Of a DNA stretch of 64,000 bases, positions 9,197 through 19,570 are shown in pieces; the stretch's first letter is position 1; each line of letters opens with the position of its first letter. The DNA lies in contig NZ_CP024202.1 in NCBI RefSeq assembly GCF_003932755.1, positions 1,860,001-1,924,000 on the forward strand, read 5' to 3'. This DNA comes from Methylomicrobium sp. wino1 (lineage in GTDB: Bacteria; Pseudomonadota; Gammaproteobacteria; Methylococcales; Methylomonadaceae). The notes beneath the pieces are model-generated. The model worked only from the letters and a program-made list of their open reading frames with translations, had not been told where the DNA came from and did not search any database. Made by a program: the position numbers and the translations under genes.

Positions 9197-9687
9197 AATC
9201 GTCATATATTGTACAAGCCGTCATAAAGCAGTGGGATAAGAGCCGACTAAGCGAGATGGATTTTCTGGAACGGGCCGCGATGCCGGACCGTTATCCGGTG
9301 GTGTCACCGAAAATCGTCGATATGGGACGGCAGCGTTTGTTATTGGATCGGCATGGCGGGGATGAATACCGAAAAATCGATTGTTCGCGCTTTGATGATC
9401 AGTCTTTGATTTGCGACCGCTTATTGTTGAATTCGAATGATGGCAGTGCCGTTTATTTGGGTACGCCGAATCAAAATTGTCCGCCGCAGTTGCTCGGAAA
9501 ACCGGCGGACGGCGATTGGCTGCAATGCCGATACAATTGGCGTTATCGTATGCATCGCGATGGTTGGTTCTACTGGCTTTATGAAGAAGTTATTTTGAAT
9601 GTAGCATTGACCGAAGTATTGAAAGAAACGATTTTCATCGATAGTCCGCCTTCTTCGGTTTTTGAAGACTTCGAGCTAGGCCGATAA
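9193..9687 (+). CDS. Hypothetical protein coupled to upstream lipoprotein
   Basis: 164-residue soluble-looking protein without signal peptide or membrane span; I do not recognise the family. It is rich in aromatic residues in its C-terminal half (NWRYRMHRDGWFYWLYEE, about 115-132). Start ATG 9193 overlaps the stop of the lipoprotein gene. A cytoplasmic protein coupled to a lipoprotein is an odd pairing. Codon use is like the neighbours, so the gene is probably genuine. Confidence 0.7.
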   Translation: MKSSYIVQAVIKQWDKSRLSEMDFLERAAMPDRYPVVSPKIVDMGRQRLLLDRHGGDEYRKIDCSRFDDQSLICDRLLLNSNDGSAVYLGTPNQNCPPQLLGKPADGDWLQCRYNWRYRMHRDGWFYWLYEEVILNVALTEVLKETIFIDSPPSSVFEDFELGR

Positions 9688-9709
9688 AATATACCCATTG
9701 TAGATCAAA

Positions 9710-9892
9710 ATTAGGCGCCGGGGCCCGTCAGGCCCAGCACCTAAAATATCCAAGACAATTAACCATGGCCAATGGGCTATGGAGTTTAGGTGCTGGGTGA
9801 ATGCGTCCATTTAGGCAAATCCTTTGCCGAACACCCCACATCCCGGCGCCTCCATTATAATCGCCGAAATTTGAAGTGCGAAAGGTATAGCA
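9710..9892. repeat. ~180-bp nested repeat, copy 1 (reverse orientation)
   Basis: Reverse-complement relative of 51646-51815. Contains the CCCAGCACCTAAA…TTTAGGTGCTGGG hairpin (9733-9797), a GGCGCCGGGG end and, at the other side, CGAAATTTGAAGTGCGAAAG (about 9871-9890), which matches 51647-51666 inverted. Non-coding; lies in the manB upstream region. Confidence 0.85.
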
Positions 9893-9944
9893 TATGTCGT
9901 TTCAGGGGTATTCACTTTAATTTAAATCAGCCAATCAAGTCATT

Positions 9945-11312
9945 ATGGAAAAACTCACTTGTTTTAAAGCTTACGATATACGCGGTCAACTGGGTACCGA
10001 GCTCAACGAAGATATCGCCTACCGGATCGGCCGCGCCTGCGGCGACTATCTGAAGGCCAAGACCATCGCGGTCGGCGGCGACGTGCGGTTGACTTCCGAA
10101 TCGCTCAAGGCCGCATTGGCCGAAGGCTTGATGGATGCCGGCGTCGATGTGATCGATATTGGCATGAGTGGCACCGAGGAGATTTATTACGCGGCGCAGG
10201 TGCTCGACGTACAAGGCGCGATTGAAGTGACCGCGAGCCATAATCCGATGGATTATAACGGCATGAAATTGGTGCGCGAGCATGCCAAACCGATCAGCGG
10301 CGATACCGGACTGAAAGAAATCCAACGCCTCGCCGAAGAAAACCGTTTCGGGCCGGTCGTCAAGAAAGGCTCAATGACTCGCCGTTCGATACTGTCGGGC
10401 TATGTCGATCATCTGATGACTTACATCAATTTGCAGAATCTGACGCCGATCAAGCTTGTGGTCAATGCCGGCAACGGTGCGGCCGGGCATGTGGTCGATG
10501 CGTTGGAAGAGCGATTCAAAGCTGCCGGCGCGCCGGTCGAGTTCGTCAAGATCCATAACGAACCGGACGGCCGTTTTCCGAACGGCATTCCGAATCCGCT
10601 CTTGCCCGAGTGCCGCGCTGATACCGCGAATGCCGTCATCGAACACGGGGCCAATATCGGTATCGCATGGGACGGCGATTTCGACCGTTGCTTTTTGTTC
10701 GACGAAAAGGGGCAATTCGTCGAGGGATATTACATCGTCGGGCTATTGGCCGAGGCTTTTTTGCAAAAAATGCCCGGCGCGAAAATCATTCACGACCCGC
10801 GTTTGACCTGGAACACGGTCGATGTCGTCAACGCGACCGGTGGCATTCCGGTTTTGTCGAAGACCGGTCATGCCTTCATCAAGGAACGCATGCGCCTCGA
10901 AGACGCCGTGTACGGCGGCGAAATGAGCGCGCATCATTATTTTCGCGATTTCGCCTATTGCGATAGCGGCATGATTCCATGGTTATTGGTATCGGAATTG
11001 TTGTGCGTCAAAAAAATCCGACTTTCCGAAGCGGTCTCGCGGCGCATCGAAGCGTATCCGTCTTCCGGCGAGATCAATTCGAAACTGGCCGACCCGGCCG
11101 GCGCGATCGCACGGGTTAGAGCTGCTTATGAAGCCGACGCGCTTGCTGTCGATGAAACCGATGGGATCAGTCTGGAGTTTGACAACTGGCGTTTTAATTT
11201 GCGATCCTCAAACACCGAGCCGGTCGTCCGGCTCAATGTCGAGTCGCGCGGGGATATTGCGTTGATGCGGCAAAAAACCGAGGCGCTTTTGGAACTATTG
11301 GGGCGAGAATAA
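9945..11312 (+). CDS. manB: Phosphomannomutase (ManB/CpsG type)
   Basis: Interconverts mannose 6-phosphate and mannose 1-phosphate for GDP-mannose and surface polysaccharide or sucrose/ectoine-related sugar metabolism. 455 residues. The phosphoserine loop TASHNP places catalytic Ser at about 98, the metal loop DGDFDRC is near 242, the sugar-specificity loop [10 protein letters not shown] near 324, and the phosphate-binding [10 protein letters not shown] loop near 422-431. GEMSAHH in the sugar loop is characteristic of mannose/glucose-type mutases. Gene name by family only; phosphoglucomutase activity cannot be excluded. Confidence 0.92.
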   Translation: MEKLTCFKAYDIRGQLGTELNEDIAYRIGRACGDYLKAKTIAVGGDVRLTSESLKAALAEGLMDAGVDVIDIGMSGTEEIYYAAQVLDVQGAIEVTASHNPMDYNGMKLVREHAKPISGDTGLKEIQRLAEENRFGPVVKKGSMTRRSILSGYVDHLMTYINLQNLTPIKLVVNAGNGAAGHVVDALEERFKAAGAPVEFVKIHNEPDGRFPNGIPNPLLPECRADTANAVIEHGANIGIAWDGDFDRCFLFDEKGQFVEGYYIVGLLAEAFLQKMPGAKIIHDPRLTWNTVDVVNATGGIPVLSKTGHAFIKERMRLEDAVYGGEMSAHHYFRDFAYCDSGMIPWLLVSELLCVKKIRLSEAVSRRIEAYPSSGEINSKLADPAGAIARVRAAYEADALAVDETDGISLEFDNWRFNLRSSNTEPVVRLNVESRGDIALMRQKTEALLELLGRE

Positions 11313-11318
11313 TGGGGA

Positions 11319-11915
11319 ATGTTTATGAACATTATCGCAAAGAAGCCGGATTATTTAATCAGTGTCGAGGATTATTTAGAAGGCGAGTTAATCGCCGAAA
11401 CCAAGCATGAGCTGATCGATGGCGCTGTCTATGCGATGGTTGGTACGAGCGGGAATCACCAGCGTATAGCGATCAATGTTCTGGCGGAGTTCAGGAGTCA
11501 TTTAAAAAATCTTCCCTGCGAACCGTTCGGTTCGGATATGAAGGTTCGGGTCGGTTCGAATTTTTTCTATCCCGATATTATCGTCGACTGTCATTTCGAT
11601 GAGTCGGAGCCTTACTATACCGAAACGCCGATCATCATCGTCGAAGTGTTGTCGAAGACGACACGGCGAAACGACAAGACTGTCAAATTAGCCAATTACT
11701 TGAAGCTACCGACTCTGCAAGAATATGTGATGATCGAGCAGAATTATGTCGACGTCGAAGTGCTGAGAAGGTCCGACGGGTGGGTTTCGAAACATTATTA
11801 TTTGGGTGACGACGTAACCTTTACGGCGATCGATTTGACGCTGCCGGTCGAGGTCATTTACCAGCGGGTTCGTAACGAGGACATGCTGGCGTTTTTGGCG
11901 GCTAAATCGGAGTAG
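11319..11915 (+). CDS. Uma2-family (DUF820) restriction-endonuclease-fold protein
   Basis: 198 residues with the PD-(D/E)XK-fold pattern of the Uma2 family. It shows an early YLEGE motif (about 18-23), YPDIIVDC with the putative catalytic Asp (about 87-90), IIIVEVLSKTT carrying the conserved Glu (about 107), and the Lys in KLANYLKLPTLQEYVMI. All expected active-site positions look present. It follows manB by 6 bp. ATG 11325 has better spacing from GGGG (11314-11317) than ATG 11319, so the product may be two residues shorter. Uma2 genes are abundant in cyanobacteria and methanotrophs and their biological role is unknown. A second, possibly inactive copy is at 21063. Confidence 0.85.
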   Translation: MFMNIIAKKPDYLISVEDYLEGELIAETKHELIDGAVYAMVGTSGNHQRIAINVLAEFRSHLKNLPCEPFGSDMKVRVGSNFFYPDIIVDCHFDESEPYYTETPIIIVEVLSKTTRRNDKTVKLANYLKLPTLQEYVMIEQNYVDVEVLRRSDGWVSKHYYLGDDVTFTAIDLTLPVEVIYQRVRNEDMLAFLAAKSE

Positions 11916-11969
11916 GCGGCTCTCCCGAGGCCCCGTATTACTCTCTTTCCCAAGCTGGAGCTCTCGTCT

Positions 11970-12240
11970 TTATACACAAGTATAAATACCTATTGTGCAA
12001 AAGTAGCGACCGAGGCCTAAATTGTTGTGTTGTCCGGAAAGGCTATTGGTGTTTGAGCGTTATTGGCTTCGATAGTCGCGACGAAGGCGTCGCTCCCACA
12101 AAGAGCGGCGGACGCTCTGTGGGAGCGATCCCCTGATCGCGATCTCGAGGCCGAAAGTGTTAAGTAACAATAAATGGTATCGAGGTCTCATTGGTTAAGG
12201 TTGCAAAAGGGTCATTTTTTGACTTATGAATAACGATGAG
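11970..12240. repeat. ~270-bp long inverted repeat, left copy
   Basis: Nearly identical in reverse complement to 22458-22730. Landmarks shared by both: TATACACAAGTATAAATA end, GTAGCGACCGA, GTTGTGTTGTCCGGAAAGGC, GTCGCGACGAAGGCGTCGC, GATCGCGATCTCGAGGCCGA, GGTATCGAGGTCTCATTGGT, and an ATAACGATGAG end. The pair encloses about 10.2 kb carrying ftfL to hprA. Non-coding, with an internal TGGGAGCGA hairpin. Confidence 0.92.
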
Positions 12241-12270
12241 AGCTGGAGCTTGGGTAATAGCACAAGCATG

Positions 12271-12350
12271 TAGCCCGTATGCAGCGAAGCGGAATACGGG
12301 AATGGCGTGGCTCCGAACTCCCCGGATTGCGCTGCGCTCCATCCGGGCTA
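12271..12350. repeat. REP-like inverted repeat (TAGCCCG…CGGGCTA)
   Basis: Arms GTAGCCCGTATGCAGCGAAG (12270-12289) and its partner ending CATCCGGGCTA (12350) face each other. A relative lies at 29212-29291. Sits in the 604-bp gap between the Uma2 gene and the ftfL 3' end; the remainder (12351-12519) shows no gene. Confidence 0.8.
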
Positions 12351-12519
12351 CGCTGCTGGGTTAACCTCTTAGGTGAGTGCAAGTTCTATACAAACGTATA
12401 AGAAGTTATTGAATTAACTTCTTATTCTTCATGGTGAAATGTTTTTTTAAGGTAAAAGCTTGCTTGAGAATGTGAACGCAGGCGTATGAGGGGGCACGTC
12501 ATACGCCTGACGATTCAAA

Positions 12520-14193
12520 TTAAAACAATCCGGTAATCACGCCGTCGTCGGTGATGTCGATGCGTTCGGCGGCCGGAACTTTTGGCAAGCCCGGCATTGT
12601 CATCATGTCGCCGGCGATCGCGACGATGAAGCCCGCACCGTTGGCAAGTCTGACTTCACTGATCTCGACCGTGTGTCCGGAAGGCGCGCCTCTCTCGTTC
12701 GGGTTGGTCGAGAACGACATTTGCGTCTTGGCCATGCATACCGGAAATTTGCCGTAGTTTTGTTGCAATGCGTTGATTTCGGCTTTGACTTTCGGGCTCG
12801 CGGTGATGCCGATTGCGCCGTACAGTTTGGTCGCGATTGTCTCGATCTTGTCCCAGATTGGCATATCCTCGTCATAGACGTAAGTGAAGCCGGGTTCGCG
12901 GTTATCGACGATTGCAAGCACTTCTTGCGCCAATTCTTCCGCGCCGGCGCCGCCTTGCGCCCAATGTTTCGAGACCACGCATTTCGCGCCGAGCGCCTCG
13001 CATTTGTCTTTGAGCAGCGCGATTTCGGCGTCGGTGTCGAAGGTGAAATGATTGATGCAGATTACGCAAGGCAAGCCGTAATGGCGTTGGATATTGTCGA
13101 GATGGCGCTCCAGGTTGATAAAGCCTTTTTGCAGAGCGTTTATGTTTTCTTGGTTCAACTCTTCTTTCGGGACGCCGCCGTGGAATTTTAACGCGCGGAC
13201 CGTCGCGACCAATACGACCGCCGACGGTTTCAGGCCGGACATGCGGCATTTAATGTCGATAAACTTCTCGGCGCCTAAATCGGCGCCGAAGCCGGCTTCG
13301 GTGACGACATAATCGGCCAGTTTCAACGCGGTCTTGGTCGCGGTGACGGTGTTGCAACCGTGCGCGATATTCGCGAACGGGCCGCCATGAATGATCGCGA
13401 TATTGTTTTCAAGCGTTTGCACCAGATTCGGCTTGATGGCCTCTTTCAATAATGCGGCCATTGCGCCTTGTGCATTGAGATCGCTCGCGTAAACCGGTGT
13501 GACTCGGTCGGATTTGTAGCCGATGACGATGCGGCCGAGGCGTTCTTTTAGATCGACGCGGCTCGTTGCCAGGCACAAAATTGCCATGATTTCGGATGCG
13601 ACGACGATGTCGTAGCCGTCCTCGCGCAGATAGCCGTTAGCCGGACCGCCCATGCCGACCGTAATCTTGCGCAACGCGCGGTCATTCATGTCGACGACGC
13701 GTTTCCATTGAATCCGACGCGAATCGATATCGAGCGCATTGCCGTGATTGATATGGTTGTCGATCAACGCCGACAATAGATTGTGTGCGACGCCGATCGC
13801 ATGAAAGTCGCCGGTGAAATGCAGGTTGATGTCTTCCATCGGTACAACTTGCGAGAAGCCACCGCCGGCCGCGCCGCCTTTAACGCCGAAACAAGGCCCG
13901 AGCGACGGTTCTCGCAGGCACATGATCGCCGAATTGCCGAGCCTGTTGATTGCATCGCCTAAGCCTACCGTGGTCGTAGTCTTGCCTTCGCCGGCCGGAG
14001 TCGGGCTGATCGCGGTGACGAGAATCAATTTGCCGTCTTCGCGGTCGGTCAAGTTATTGACGTATTCGAGCGATAATTTAGCCTTATAGTGACCGTATGG
14101 ATCTAAATGTTCGGCCGCGATGCCGAGTTTTTCGCCGGCCAGGTCGATGATCGGCCGCATTTGGGCTTGTTGGGCGATTGCTATGTCTGACAT
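12520..14193 (-). CDS. ftfL: Formate-tetrahydrofolate ligase
   Basis: ATP-dependent ligation of formate to tetrahydrofolate, giving 10-formyl-H4F, the entry point of C1 units into the serine cycle. The 557-residue product has the ATP-binding [10 protein letters not shown] loop at residues 65-74, EPSLGP (about 100), the [12 protein letters not shown] segment (about 305), and FTFDTDAE near 400. The start at 14193 is chosen because AGGAAAA lies just upstream and the N-terminus [10 protein letters not shown] is the family form; a longer frame from 14232 would overlap glyA. First gene downstream of glyA with a 31-bp gap, hence one transcript. Also called fhs. Confidence 0.97.
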   Translation of the reverse strand: MSDIAIAQQAQMRPIIDLAGEKLGIAAEHLDPYGHYKAKLSLEYVNNLTDREDGKLILVTAISPTPAGEGKTTTTVGLGDAINRLGNSAIMCLREPSLGPCFGVKGGAAGGGFSQVVPMEDINLHFTGDFHAIGVAHNLLSALIDNHINHGNALDIDSRRIQWKRVVDMNDRALRKITVGMGGPANGYLREDGYDIVVASEIMAILCLATSRVDLKERLGRIVIGYKSDRVTPVYASDLNAQGAMAALLKEAIKPNLVQTLENNIAIIHGGPFANIAHGCNTVTATKTALKLADYVVTEAGFGADLGAEKFIDIKCRMSGLKPSAVVLVATVRALKFHGGVPKEELNQENINALQKGFINLERHLDNIQRHYGLPCVICINHFTFDTDAEIALLKDKCEALGAKCVVSKHWAQGGAGAEELAQEVLAIVDNREPGFTYVYDEDMPIWDKIETIATKLYGAIGITASPKVKAEINALQQNYGKFPVCMAKTQMSFSTNPNERGAPSGHTVEISEVRLANGAGFIVAIAGDMMTMPGLPKVPAAERIDITDDGVITGLF

Positions 14194-14224
14194 GAATGTT
14201 TTCCTGTTTTTAATGTGTCCTCTA

Positions 14225-15478
14225 TTAGCCATAAACCGGAAAGCGCGAGCACAAGATGGAAACTTTGTCGCGCACCGCTGAAATGACCGATTCGTTATCG
14301 ATATTTTCCATCACGTCGCACATCAAATGCGCGATTTCGGTCATTTGCGCTTCTTTGAAGCCGCGCGTGGTCGGGGCCGGGGTGCCGACACGGATACCGC
14401 TGGTCACGAACGGCGACTCGGGATCGTTAGGCACGGCGTTTTTATTTACCGTGATATGCGCACGTCCCAGCGCCGCATCGGCGGCTTTGCCGGTGATGCC
14501 TTTCGGGATTAATGAAACCAGCATCAAATGATTGTCGGTACCACCGGAAACGACGTCGAATCCACGATCGATGAAGACTTCGGCCATCGCCTTTGCATTG
14601 TTGATGACTTGTTGCTGATAGGTCTTGAATTCGGTTTCCATCGCTTCTTTGAATGCGACGGCTTTGGCAGCGATGATATGCATAGCCGGGCCGCCTTGAA
14701 TGCCGGGAAATATACTAGAGTCGAATTTTTTCTCGATTTCCGGATTGCTTTTGCACAGAATCAACCCGCCGCGAGGGCCGCGCAAGGACTTGTGCGTCGT
14801 GCTGGTGACGACGTCAGCGATTGGCACCGGATTCGGGTATAAGTCGGCCGCGACCAATCCGGCGACATGAGCCATATCGACCAGTAAATAAGCGCCGACT
14901 TTATCGGCGATCTCGCGGAAGCGCTGCCAATCCCAGATGCGCGAATAGGCCGAGAAGCCGGCGACGATGATTTTCGGTTTATGCTCGATCGCTAAGGCTT
15001 CGACTTGGTCGTAATCGATCAAGCCGGTTTTCGGGTGTAGTCCGTATTGCACCGCATTGTAGATTTTGCCGGAGAAATTCGGTTTGGCGCCGTGCGTTAA
15101 ATGCCCTCCGTCGGCCAGACTTAGGCCCAGTATCGTATCGCCCGGCTGTATCAGCGCCATGAATACCGCCATATTGGCCTGCGACCCGGAATGCGCCTGT
15201 ACATTCGCATAATCGGCGCCGAATAGTTCTTTAGCGCGGTCGATCGCGAGTTGCTCGACCTTATCGACATATTCGCAACCGCCGTAATAGCGTTTGCCGG
15301 GATAGCCTTCCGCGTATTTATTGGTCAGTAGCGTGCCTTGGGCCTCCATAACGCGCGGACTGGTGTAGTTTTCCGAGGCGATCAGCTCTATATGGTCTTC
15401 CTGACGGCGGCGCTCTTCTTCAAGGGCCTGAAACAATTCATTATCGTAACCTGCAATCGTTTGCGATTTAGTAAACAT
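14225..15478 (-). CDS. glyA: Serine hydroxymethyltransferase
   Basis: PLP enzyme that adds methylene-H4F to glycine to form serine, the carbon-fixing step of the serine cycle. 417 residues; PLP-lysine Lys230 in [13 protein letters not shown], cofactor region SGSQAN (about 97-102), DMAHVAGL (201-208), and the N-terminal IELIASENY are intact. ATG 15478 follows AGGAGATATTG closely, better than an in-frame TTG three bases upstream. Lies directly upstream of ftfL on the same strand and downstream of gck, with which it is not tightly spaced (406 bp containing a repeat), so it probably has its own promoter. Confidence 0.97.
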   Translation of the reverse strand: MFTKSQTIAGYDNELFQALEEERRRQEDHIELIASENYTSPRVMEAQGTLLTNKYAEGYPGKRYYGGCEYVDKVEQLAIDRAKELFGADYANVQAHSGSQANMAVFMALIQPGDTILGLSLADGGHLTHGAKPNFSGKIYNAVQYGLHPKTGLIDYDQVEALAIEHKPKIIVAGFSAYSRIWDWQRFREIADKVGAYLLVDMAHVAGLVAADLYPNPVPIADVVTSTTHKSLRGPRGGLILCKSNPEIEKKFDSSIFPGIQGGPAMHIIAAKAVAFKEAMETEFKTYQQQVINNAKAMAEVFIDRGFDVVSGGTDNHLMLVSLIPKGITGKAADAALGRAHITVNKNAVPNDPESPFVTSGIRVGTPAPTTRGFKEAQMTEIAHLMCDVMENIDNESVISAVRDKVSILCSRFPVYG

Positions 15479-15648
15479 CAATATCTCCTAAAAATTTATT
15501 TTATTTTTGTATTTCAACAACGGTTTTATCGGCGATCCCGAGAGGAGAAGGTCAAAATGCCGTCAGTTATTTTTGGTGAGTATAGAGTAACGATCATGAA
15601 GAAGCTATCATCACCCCGGCAAATGAAAGTGCGAGGGGTGGTTAGGGT

Positions 15649-15787
15649 ACGGTCACTCGCCCGGCAGGACGCCGTGAATAGGCCCCTGTGGGCTCGGCGG
15701 CGCCGACTGATTGCCAAGGATGGCATTAATGCAGATTTTGAAGGAGCAAAAATCTGCCCTACCGTCGACGCCTGTCGGTCGAGCAAC
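15649..15787. repeat. MITE-like element with CGGT…CTCG…GGCAGG termini, carrying a nested hairpin
   Basis: Imperfect terminal inverted repeats CGGTCACTCGCCCGGCAGGA and (inverted) CGGTTGCTCGACCGACAGG bound the element. Its interior holds a hairpin GCAGATTTTGAAGGAGCAAAAATCTGC (about 15730-15757), a module found again at about 59858-59893. The family recurs at 33344-33442 and 39016-39184. The flanks (15482-15648 and 15788-15887) show no gene; the former is the glyA leader. Confidence 0.8.
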
Positions 15788-15887
15788 CGTACTCTCCTCG
15801 GAACCTACATTGTTTTTCATATCTTAAAGATATGATAAAGAGTTTCGGTCAACGAAGTCCCAATCTACGAACTTTCACAGTACGAAG

Positions 15888-17255
15888 TTAAGGCCGGAGC
15901 AGTAATATTTGTAAATCGGCAACATTGGTGCCGGTTGCTCCGGTTATCAATAAATCGTTTGAAGCCTGAAGCGCGCGGTAAGAGTCGTTGTCTTGCAGTC
16001 TTGCACCGGGAGCGATTCCGGCAGCGCGCATGCGCGCGAGCGATTGCGGATCGATCAGCGCGCCGGCCGCATCGGTCGGGCCGTCGCGGCCGTCGGTGCC
16101 GCCGCTCAAAAATGCCCAATTACCGAGTAATTCTAATCGTTCGGCGGCCAACGCGAACGCTAGTCCTATCTCTTGATTGCGGCCGCCGAGGCCTTGCCCC
16201 GTTAAAGTTACCGTGGTTTCGCCGCCAGCAATAAGTGCGGTGGGTCTGTTTAAGCCGCTATCGAGCAGGGATTTCGCGTAAGAGGCCAGCTGGACGGCTT
16301 CGTCTTTCGCTTCGCCGCTGAGATGTTCCGAATAGACTCGAACGTCGTAATCCAGTTTCGATGCGGCCTCAACGACGGCTTTCAAGCTGATCGGGTTACT
16401 GCCGATGAGCGTATAGCCGGTGTTTTTGAAAAGCGCGTCGCCGGTTTTCGGCGTTTCCGGGATATTGCCAGCGACACCTTGTTGCAAAACGTATTTGACC
16501 GAATCCGGAATGCTTTCCCAAATACCTTTGTTGCGTAAAATAGCGATGGCGTCGTCGAAGCGTGTGTCGTCCGGCACGGTCGGCCCGCTTGCGATAGCGC
16601 TTAGATCGTCGCCCAACACGTCGGAAAGAATCAGGGCGTGCATATCGGCCGGAGCCGATAAGCGTGCCAAACCGCCGCCTTTGGTGACGGAAAGGTGTTT
16701 GCGTACGCAATTAATTTGATTGATTGTCGCCCCGCAGGCAAGCAGTAATGCTGTCGTTTGCGCCTTTTCTTCGAGCGTTATCGGAGGGCGAGGATAGGGG
16801 AGGAGGGCGGATCCTCCGCCGCTAATCAAGACTAACACCAACTCGCCCGATTGAGCGTTGGTTATTCTGTCGGCGATTAGCCGTGCGCCTTGCAGTCCCG
16901 ATTCGTCGGGAATCGGATGGCCGGCACCTATGACGTTAAAGCCGGGTACTTGTGCGGCATTCTCATAATTGGTAACAATGATGCCATCACCAGGCAATAG
17001 TGGCTCGGGAATGATATCTCGGGCGGCTTTTGCCATGTTGCACGCGGCTTTGCCGAACGCGATCACATGGATCTTCGGCCAATGCCCCGTGCGTTTTTGC
17101 GCGTTGTCGTTCAGTGATAAAGCGATTTCAAGTCGAAGCCCATCCATAGATAGGTTGCGTTGAACCGCAAGGTACGGATCGGCGGCATTGATGCCGGCTT
17201 GGAATAGTCCTGCGGCCTCTTTTCTGAGCGCTTGTTGAGTGGCGGGTTGGCTCAT
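15888..17255 (-). CDS. gck: Glycerate 2-kinase (MOFRL family)
   Basis: Phosphorylates D-glycerate to 2-phosphoglycerate, the exit from the hydroxypyruvate branch of the serine cycle toward enolase. 455 residues with the two-domain GckA/TtuD layout: N-terminal GKAACNMAKAA (about 68-78), GHPIPDE (about 118), the SGGGSALLPYP nucleotide region (about 145), the KHLSVTKGGGLA segment (about 190-201), SDVLGDDLSAIASGPT (about 215-230), and the C-terminal MOFRL part with GGETTVTLTG and GTDGRDGPTDAAGA. Location next to mtdA and glyA supports glycerate kinase over the hydroxypyruvate-linked TtuD relatives. mtdA lies 23 bp upstream, so they form one operon. Confidence 0.94.
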   Translation of the reverse strand: MSQPATQQALRKEAAGLFQAGINAADPYLAVQRNLSMDGLRLEIALSLNDNAQKRTGHWPKIHVIAFGKAACNMAKAARDIIPEPLLPGDGIIVTNYENAAQVPGFNVIGAGHPIPDESGLQGARLIADRITNAQSGELVLVLISGGGSALLPYPRPPITLEEKAQTTALLLACGATINQINCVRKHLSVTKGGGLARLSAPADMHALILSDVLGDDLSAIASGPTVPDDTRFDDAIAILRNKGIWESIPDSVKYVLQQGVAGNIPETPKTGDALFKNTGYTLIGSNPISLKAVVEAASKLDYDVRVYSEHLSGEAKDEAVQLASYAKSLLDSGLNRPTALIAGGETTVTLTGQGLGGRNQEIGLAFALAAERLELLGNWAFLSGGTDGRDGPTDAAGALIDPQSLARMRAAGIAPGARLQDNDSYRALQASNDLLITGATGTNVADLQILLLRP

Positions 17256-17278
17256 GTATTTAGCGATGCAAGGGGCGT

Positions 17279-18136
17279 TTAAGCCATTTCCTTGGCGAAT
17301 GCGAAAATTTGTTCGGCATCCAGTACTTGTGTATTACTTTCGAACAGTTTGGCGATGCAGGCACGGTGCAAAGCGAGTTTGAATGCGCCGAAACCGATGG
17401 CTCCCCAGACGATTTTGCCGTGGCGTTCGTTGCCTTTATCCATCATATCGATGCCGCCGATGCCGATTGGGGGCGTGGCATTCGCATCGGCCAACAATTC
17501 AAGTTGTTCGTTGTTTTGCCAATGTTCGGCTTTGAGTAATTCGATGCCTGCCGCGCCCGCTGCAAATACGATTTGAGCGTTTTCAATCGCCTTGCCGCGC
17601 GCGTCTTGATCGACAGCTTCGATAGGGGTCAGTTCGACACCGAAGCGTTCGCGCATGGACCGGCAGGCTAACTCCGCGCGCGACAACCGGCGGGAGGTCA
17701 ACGTGACTTCGCAACCTTCTTGAGCCAGCATGACCGCGACGCGTTGCCCGACTGGACCGGTGCCAGCCAAAACAACGGCTTTTTTGCCGTTGAGTTCATT
17801 GCTTGAAGCCAGTTTCGCGACACCGGCGGCGGCGGTAGTGTTGCTGCCGTTGCTATCGAGCATGATCGAGACTTGAAAGCCGGGAAAAAAATGTTTTTGT
17901 ACGGCAATAAATAATTGTTGACCGGCCTGCATATCGCTGCCGCCGATGAAAATGGCGGTATTTTTTTTGTCTTTGGGTGCTCGGGTGAAAATCGTACCTT
18001 CGACCAAAGGTGCTATAGTGCCGGGTGTTAATCCGCCATGTCCGATGACATGATCGGCACCGCCGTCATAAGCGACAATCGTATCGAAAGTTGAAGGGCG
18101 AGGATCGGTGTCGAATTGAAATAACAATTTTTTCAT
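17279..18136 (-). CDS. mtdA: NADP-dependent methylene-tetrahydromethanopterin/methylene-H4F dehydrogenase
   Basis: MtdA oxidises methylene-H4MPT or methylene-H4F with NADP, tying formaldehyde oxidation and the H4F pool together. 285 residues. The N-terminal pterin-binding part includes AYDGGADHVIGHGG (about 22-35) and GGSDMQAG (65-72); the Rossmann loop GTGPVGQR is at 125-132. The sequence pattern is that of methylotroph MtdA rather than FolD or MtdB. Start of a minus-strand unit mtdA-gck, divergent from mdh. fchA, its frequent partner, is not adjacent here. Confidence 0.96.
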   Translation of the reverse strand: MKKLLFQFDTDPRPSTFDTIVAYDGGADHVIGHGGLTPGTIAPLVEGTIFTRAPKDKKNTAIFIGGSDMQAGQQLFIAVQKHFFPGFQVSIMLDSNGSNTTAAAGVAKLASSNELNGKKAVVLAGTGPVGQRVAVMLAQEGCEVTLTSRRLSRAELACRSMRERFGVELTPIEAVDQDARGKAIENAQIVFAAGAAGIELLKAEHWQNNEQLELLADANATPPIGIGGIDMMDKGNERHGKIVWGAIGFGAFKLALHRACIAKLFESNTQVLDAEQIFAFAKEMA

Positions 18137-18586
18137 GAGTCACGTAAGATCGATAGTGGCGATAGCGATTAGCGTATACAAAACGGCATAGTATACCTTA
18201 TTTAAGGATTCGCTGTCTTTCCATTGCTCCGAGGCGATTTTCCCAAGCTTGCAGGGGGGGGCGGTTATTCGTTATTATTCGGGACAGCCTGTGTGCGTCA
18301 TCGATATTTCGCTTAACCCAGCCTTAACAAATGTAGTGTCTAAGGTGTCTTTCCGGTTCCCACAGTCCTCCGTGGGAACCCATGCTTTGGTTGCCGAGGC
18401 AAGATCGGTATGCATTGCCACGCTGGAGCGGTGGGGACGAGGAAATTAGGAAAAGTGGGTTTAGATACTGCCCATCAATCATTACAGGCGAACGATTCGG
18501 ATTAAAAGCATGCTATTTTCGCTGTGTTTCAAAGGCTTGCCATTTGAACTCCGCATTCAGACAATAATAAATAATTAGGAAAACAA
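18137..18586. repeat. mtdA/mdh divergent intergenic region with repeat module
   Basis: 450 bp between divergently transcribed mtdA and mdh. About 18355-18448 is a full reverse copy of the GGTTCCCAC…GATCGGTATGCATTGCCACGC hairpin module. The side facing mtdA (18150-18200) contains a TATACT hexamer (minus strand) that could be a -10 element, without a convincing -35. The side facing mdh is AT-rich with AGGAAAAC as the ribosome-binding site. Confidence 0.65.
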
Positions 18587-19570
18587 ATGAAAACGCCAGT
18601 TAAAATTGCCGTTACAGGGGCCGCGGGACAGATCAGTTATTCCTTATTGTTTCGCGTGGCTAGCGGAGAACTATTAGGTTCCGATCAGCCAATGATTTTT
18701 CATTTGTTGGAAACCCCGCAGGCATTAGCATTAGGCGCATTGAATGGCGTGGTTATGGAGCTTAATGATTGCGCCTATCCCTTGCTGCATAAAATTGTCA
18801 AAACCGATGATCCCGAAGTCGCTTTCAAAGATGTTGATTACGCATTTTTGATCGGCGCGAGTCCGCGTAAGCCGGGGATGGAGCGTAAGGATTTGTTGGC
18901 AATCAATGCCCAGATTTTTTCCGTGCAGGGTCAAGCACTCAGTAAGGTTGCCAGCCGGGATGTCAAAGTACTGGTGACGGGTAATCCGGCCAATACCAAT
19001 GCATTGATCGCGATCAGTAACGCGCCCGATCTTAGACCGCAGAATTTTTCGGCGATGATGATGCTCGATCATAAGCGTGCGACTTTTCAACTTGCCGATA
19101 AATGCGGCGTATTGGCGAACAACATCAAAAATATTATCATTTGGGGCAATCACTCGGCGGGCCAATATCCGGATCTTCATCATGCCAAAGTCAAAGGGCT
19201 GGATGCTTTGTCGCTGGTCGAGTGGGATTGGTTTGTCGACGAATTTATTCCAACCGTACAGCAGCGCGGAGCGGTGGTCATTCAGGCGGTTGGTCGATCC
19301 AGTGCGGCTTCTGCGGCCAATGCCGCGTTAAATTTGATGCGCACATGGGTTTTTGGAACCGAAGATGATAACTGGATTAGCATGGCGGTTCCATCGGACG
19401 GCAGCTACGGAATTGAAAAGGGTTTGGTTTATTCGTTTCCGGTCCGGATTAAAAACGGAGAAATCAGTATCGTCCAAGGTTTGGAGATTAGTGATTTCAG
19501 CCGGGAAAAAATGCGCAAGTCAGAAGCCGAATTGAAAGAAGAGCGCGAAGCGGTCAAGCATTTGCTCTAA
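18587..19570 (+). CDS. mdh: Malate dehydrogenase (NAD-dependent, cytosolic-type)
   Basis: Interconverts oxaloacetate and malate; in the serine cycle it supplies malate to MtkAB. 327 residues, type-2 MDH rather than the shorter LDH-like form. Evidence: nucleotide-binding TGAAGQI at 10-16, substrate-arginine segment [15 protein letters not shown] (about 90-104), [10 protein letters not shown] (about 127-136), and catalytic His in [11 protein letters not shown] (about 185-195). ATG 18587 follows AGGAAAAC. Single plus-strand gene between minus-strand serine-cycle genes. Confidence 0.97.
   Translation: MKTPVKIAVTGAAGQISYSLLFRVASGELLGSDQPMIFHLLETPQALALGALNGVVMELNDCAYPLLHKIVKTDDPEVAFKDVDYAFLIGASPRKPGMERKDLLAINAQIFSVQGQALSKVASRDVKVLVTGNPANTNALIAISNAPDLRPQNFSAMMMLDHKRATFQLADKCGVLANNIKNIIIWGNHSAGQYPDLHHAKVKGLDALSLVEWDWFVDEFIPTVQQRGAVVIQAVGRSSAASAANAALNLMRTWVFGTEDDNWISMAVPSDGSYGIEKGLVYSFPVRIKNGEISIVQGLEISDFSREKMRKSEAELKEEREAVKHLL

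Noticed and set aside
12673-13191. 172-codon plus-strand frame inside ftfL
   Set aside because: Opposite-strand shadow of formate-tetrahydrofolate ligase; no domain, no ribosome-binding site.
15482-15648. Glycine riboswitch upstream of glyA
   Set aside because: I looked for tandem glycine-aptamer features in the leader and saw none; only AT-rich leader and a repeat.
15338-15835. 165-codon plus-strand frame from glyA into the repeat
   Set aside because: Overlaps the glyA 5' end and a non-coding MITE-like element; the translation is low complexity and unlike a protein family.
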